DNA of 64,000 bases from CBDHFQ01 sp965262565 (GTDB taxonomy: Bacteria > Bacteroidota > Bacteroidia > J057). Made by a program: the position numbers and the translations under genes. The DNA is taken from positions 124,001-188,000 of the forward strand of contig CBDHFQ010000004.1 of assembly GCA_965262565.1 (NCBI GenBank), read 5' to 3'. Numbering within the stretch: position 1 is the stretch's first letter; the number at the start of each line of letters is the position of its first letter. Below, piece by piece: positions 63,355 through 64,000 of this stretch. Under the pieces are notes generated by a model that was given only the letters and a program-made list of their open reading frames with translations, was not told where the DNA came from and did no database searches.

Positions 63355-64000
63355 CTAAACTTTTTTACGATCTTTCAACAGGTTTTTTATAGACTGAGCT
63401 TTTCTTTCCTGTTCCTCTGCAAGGAATTTACGTACTTTTAGCCCTTTTCCTTTAATTTTTAACGGTTCTTCTTTTTGAAGTAAAACTTCAAAACTATAAG
63501 CAGGCATATTGACCGTGGCATAAGCATCGTAAATGGTGATGGTTCCTATGTCCTCTGCTGATAATCCAGCCTGATGAATAAGAAATCCCACAATATCTGT
63601 CTTCCTGATTTTATCTCTTTTTCCTCTGGAAAAGTGGAATTTAATCCATTTATCTTCTGCAGAGGTCGGAACTTCAGCAGCTATATCAGGGGAAAGCTTT
63701 ATCTGATGAACTGGGATTCCTATGTGGCGGTGATGGTTCCTCATAAAGACTTCATTTTTTTCACTACCTATTAGATTAAACACCTCCCCTTTATTTCCCG
63801 CTCTCCCGGTTCTTCCTACTCTATGTAAATAATAATCGAATTCTTCGGGAATGGATAGATTAATCACTACAGGCAAATCAACAATATCAAGTCCTCTGGC
63901 AGCCAAATCTGAAGCTACTAAGTATTGGATCTTTGATTCTTTGAACCGCGATAGAATATTGGCGCGTTCCTGCTGATCCTGAGCTCCGAAATAGGCTTCT
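63355..64000 (-). CDS. DEAD-box RNA helicase, C-terminal part (runs off the window)
   Basis: The frame is open to base 64000, so the N-terminal helicase domain lies outside; about 214 residues are visible. The end of the second RecA domain is present: LVASDLAARGLDIVDLPVVI (motif V) and YYLHRVGRTGRAG (motif VI). Then comes a C-terminal RNA-binding domain of the DbpA type (KIRKTDIVGFLIHQAGL, IGTITIYDAYATVNMPAYSF). DbpA-like helicases assist 50S ribosome assembly. The name DbpA is plausible but not fixed. Confidence 0.9.
   Translation of the reverse strand, partial: EAYFGAQDQQERANILSRFKESKIQYLVASDLAARGLDIVDLPVVINLSIPEEFDYYLHRVGRTGRAGNKGEVFNLIGSEKNEVFMRNHHRHIGIPVHQIKLSPDIAAEVPTSAEDKWIKFHFSRGKRDKIRKTDIVGFLIHQAGLSAEDIGTITIYDAYATVNMPAYSFEVLLQKEEPLKIKGKGLKVRKFLAEEQERKAQSIKNLLKDRKKV

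Noticed and set aside
1..64000. CRISPR arrays, IS elements, prophage, rRNA, further tRNAs
   Set aside because: No regularly spaced repeats, transposase or integrase motifs, phage genes, or other cloverleaf sequences were seen on either strand.

Overview
The window is a chromosomal segment of a member of the Bacteroidota. Three things point there: a type IX secretion pair (PorU sortase and PorV), exported proteins ending in the type IX C-terminal sorting domain, and promoter-like sites of the TTG-N19/20-TAnnTTTG form. Many lipoproteins and outer-membrane barrels, and few Shine-Dalgarno sequences, agree with this. The genus cannot be fixed from sequence alone; a Saprospiria- or Cytophagia-like free-living lineage is a guess. 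No phage, IS transposase, CRISPR array or rRNA is visible.

Layout. 1-10 kb (minus strand): dnaG primase (partial, with its zinc ligands lost), an M42 aminopeptidase, glyS, porU and porV. 10-18 kb: an AcpH-like protein, a POT peptide transporter, an archaeal-type GGGP synthase, a lipoprotein, an FAH-family enzyme, an M23 peptidase, a PrxQ peroxiredoxin and mnmA. 18-27 kb: a polyphosphate glucokinase, a PfkB kinase, a GT-C-like membrane protein, a GT2 glycosyltransferase, a DUF1287 protein, an EF-hand/NuiA-like fusion, a sulfatase and a DJ-1 protein.

28-40 kb is the accessory part. It holds a membrane-bound class III cyclase and a type IX cargo protein, followed by about 0.8 kb of gene debris: a piece of a second cyclase and the tail of an alpha/beta hydrolase. 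After that comes a run of same-strand exported proteins: a truncated lipoprotein, a small periplasmic protein, a beta-barrel, a propeller lipoprotein, a small secreted helical protein and a 1013-residue type IX cargo protein. The cargo protein and the truncated lipoprotein share an N-terminal domain that I do not recognise.

40-64 kb is mainly housekeeping: a sugar isomerase-like protein, a CsaA-like protein, a DinB-like protein, an exported alditol oxidase-like flavoprotein, tRNA-Asn with its own promoter and terminator, Nudix, SPOR, a fructosamine-kinase/LMW-PTP/barrel group, gdhA, a CPBP protease overlapping cdsA, dusB, a coiled-coil protein with a TonB-C-like domain at each end, ABC-F (Uup-like), purC, apaG, a 39-residue lipoprotein, a THUMP-like methyltransferase, an EEP hydrolase and the end of a DEAD-box helicase.

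The best candidates for something undescribed are the exported-protein cassette at 32.7-39.6 kb, the EF-hand/NuiA fusion, the double-ended TonB-C coiled-coil protein and the zinc-less primase.
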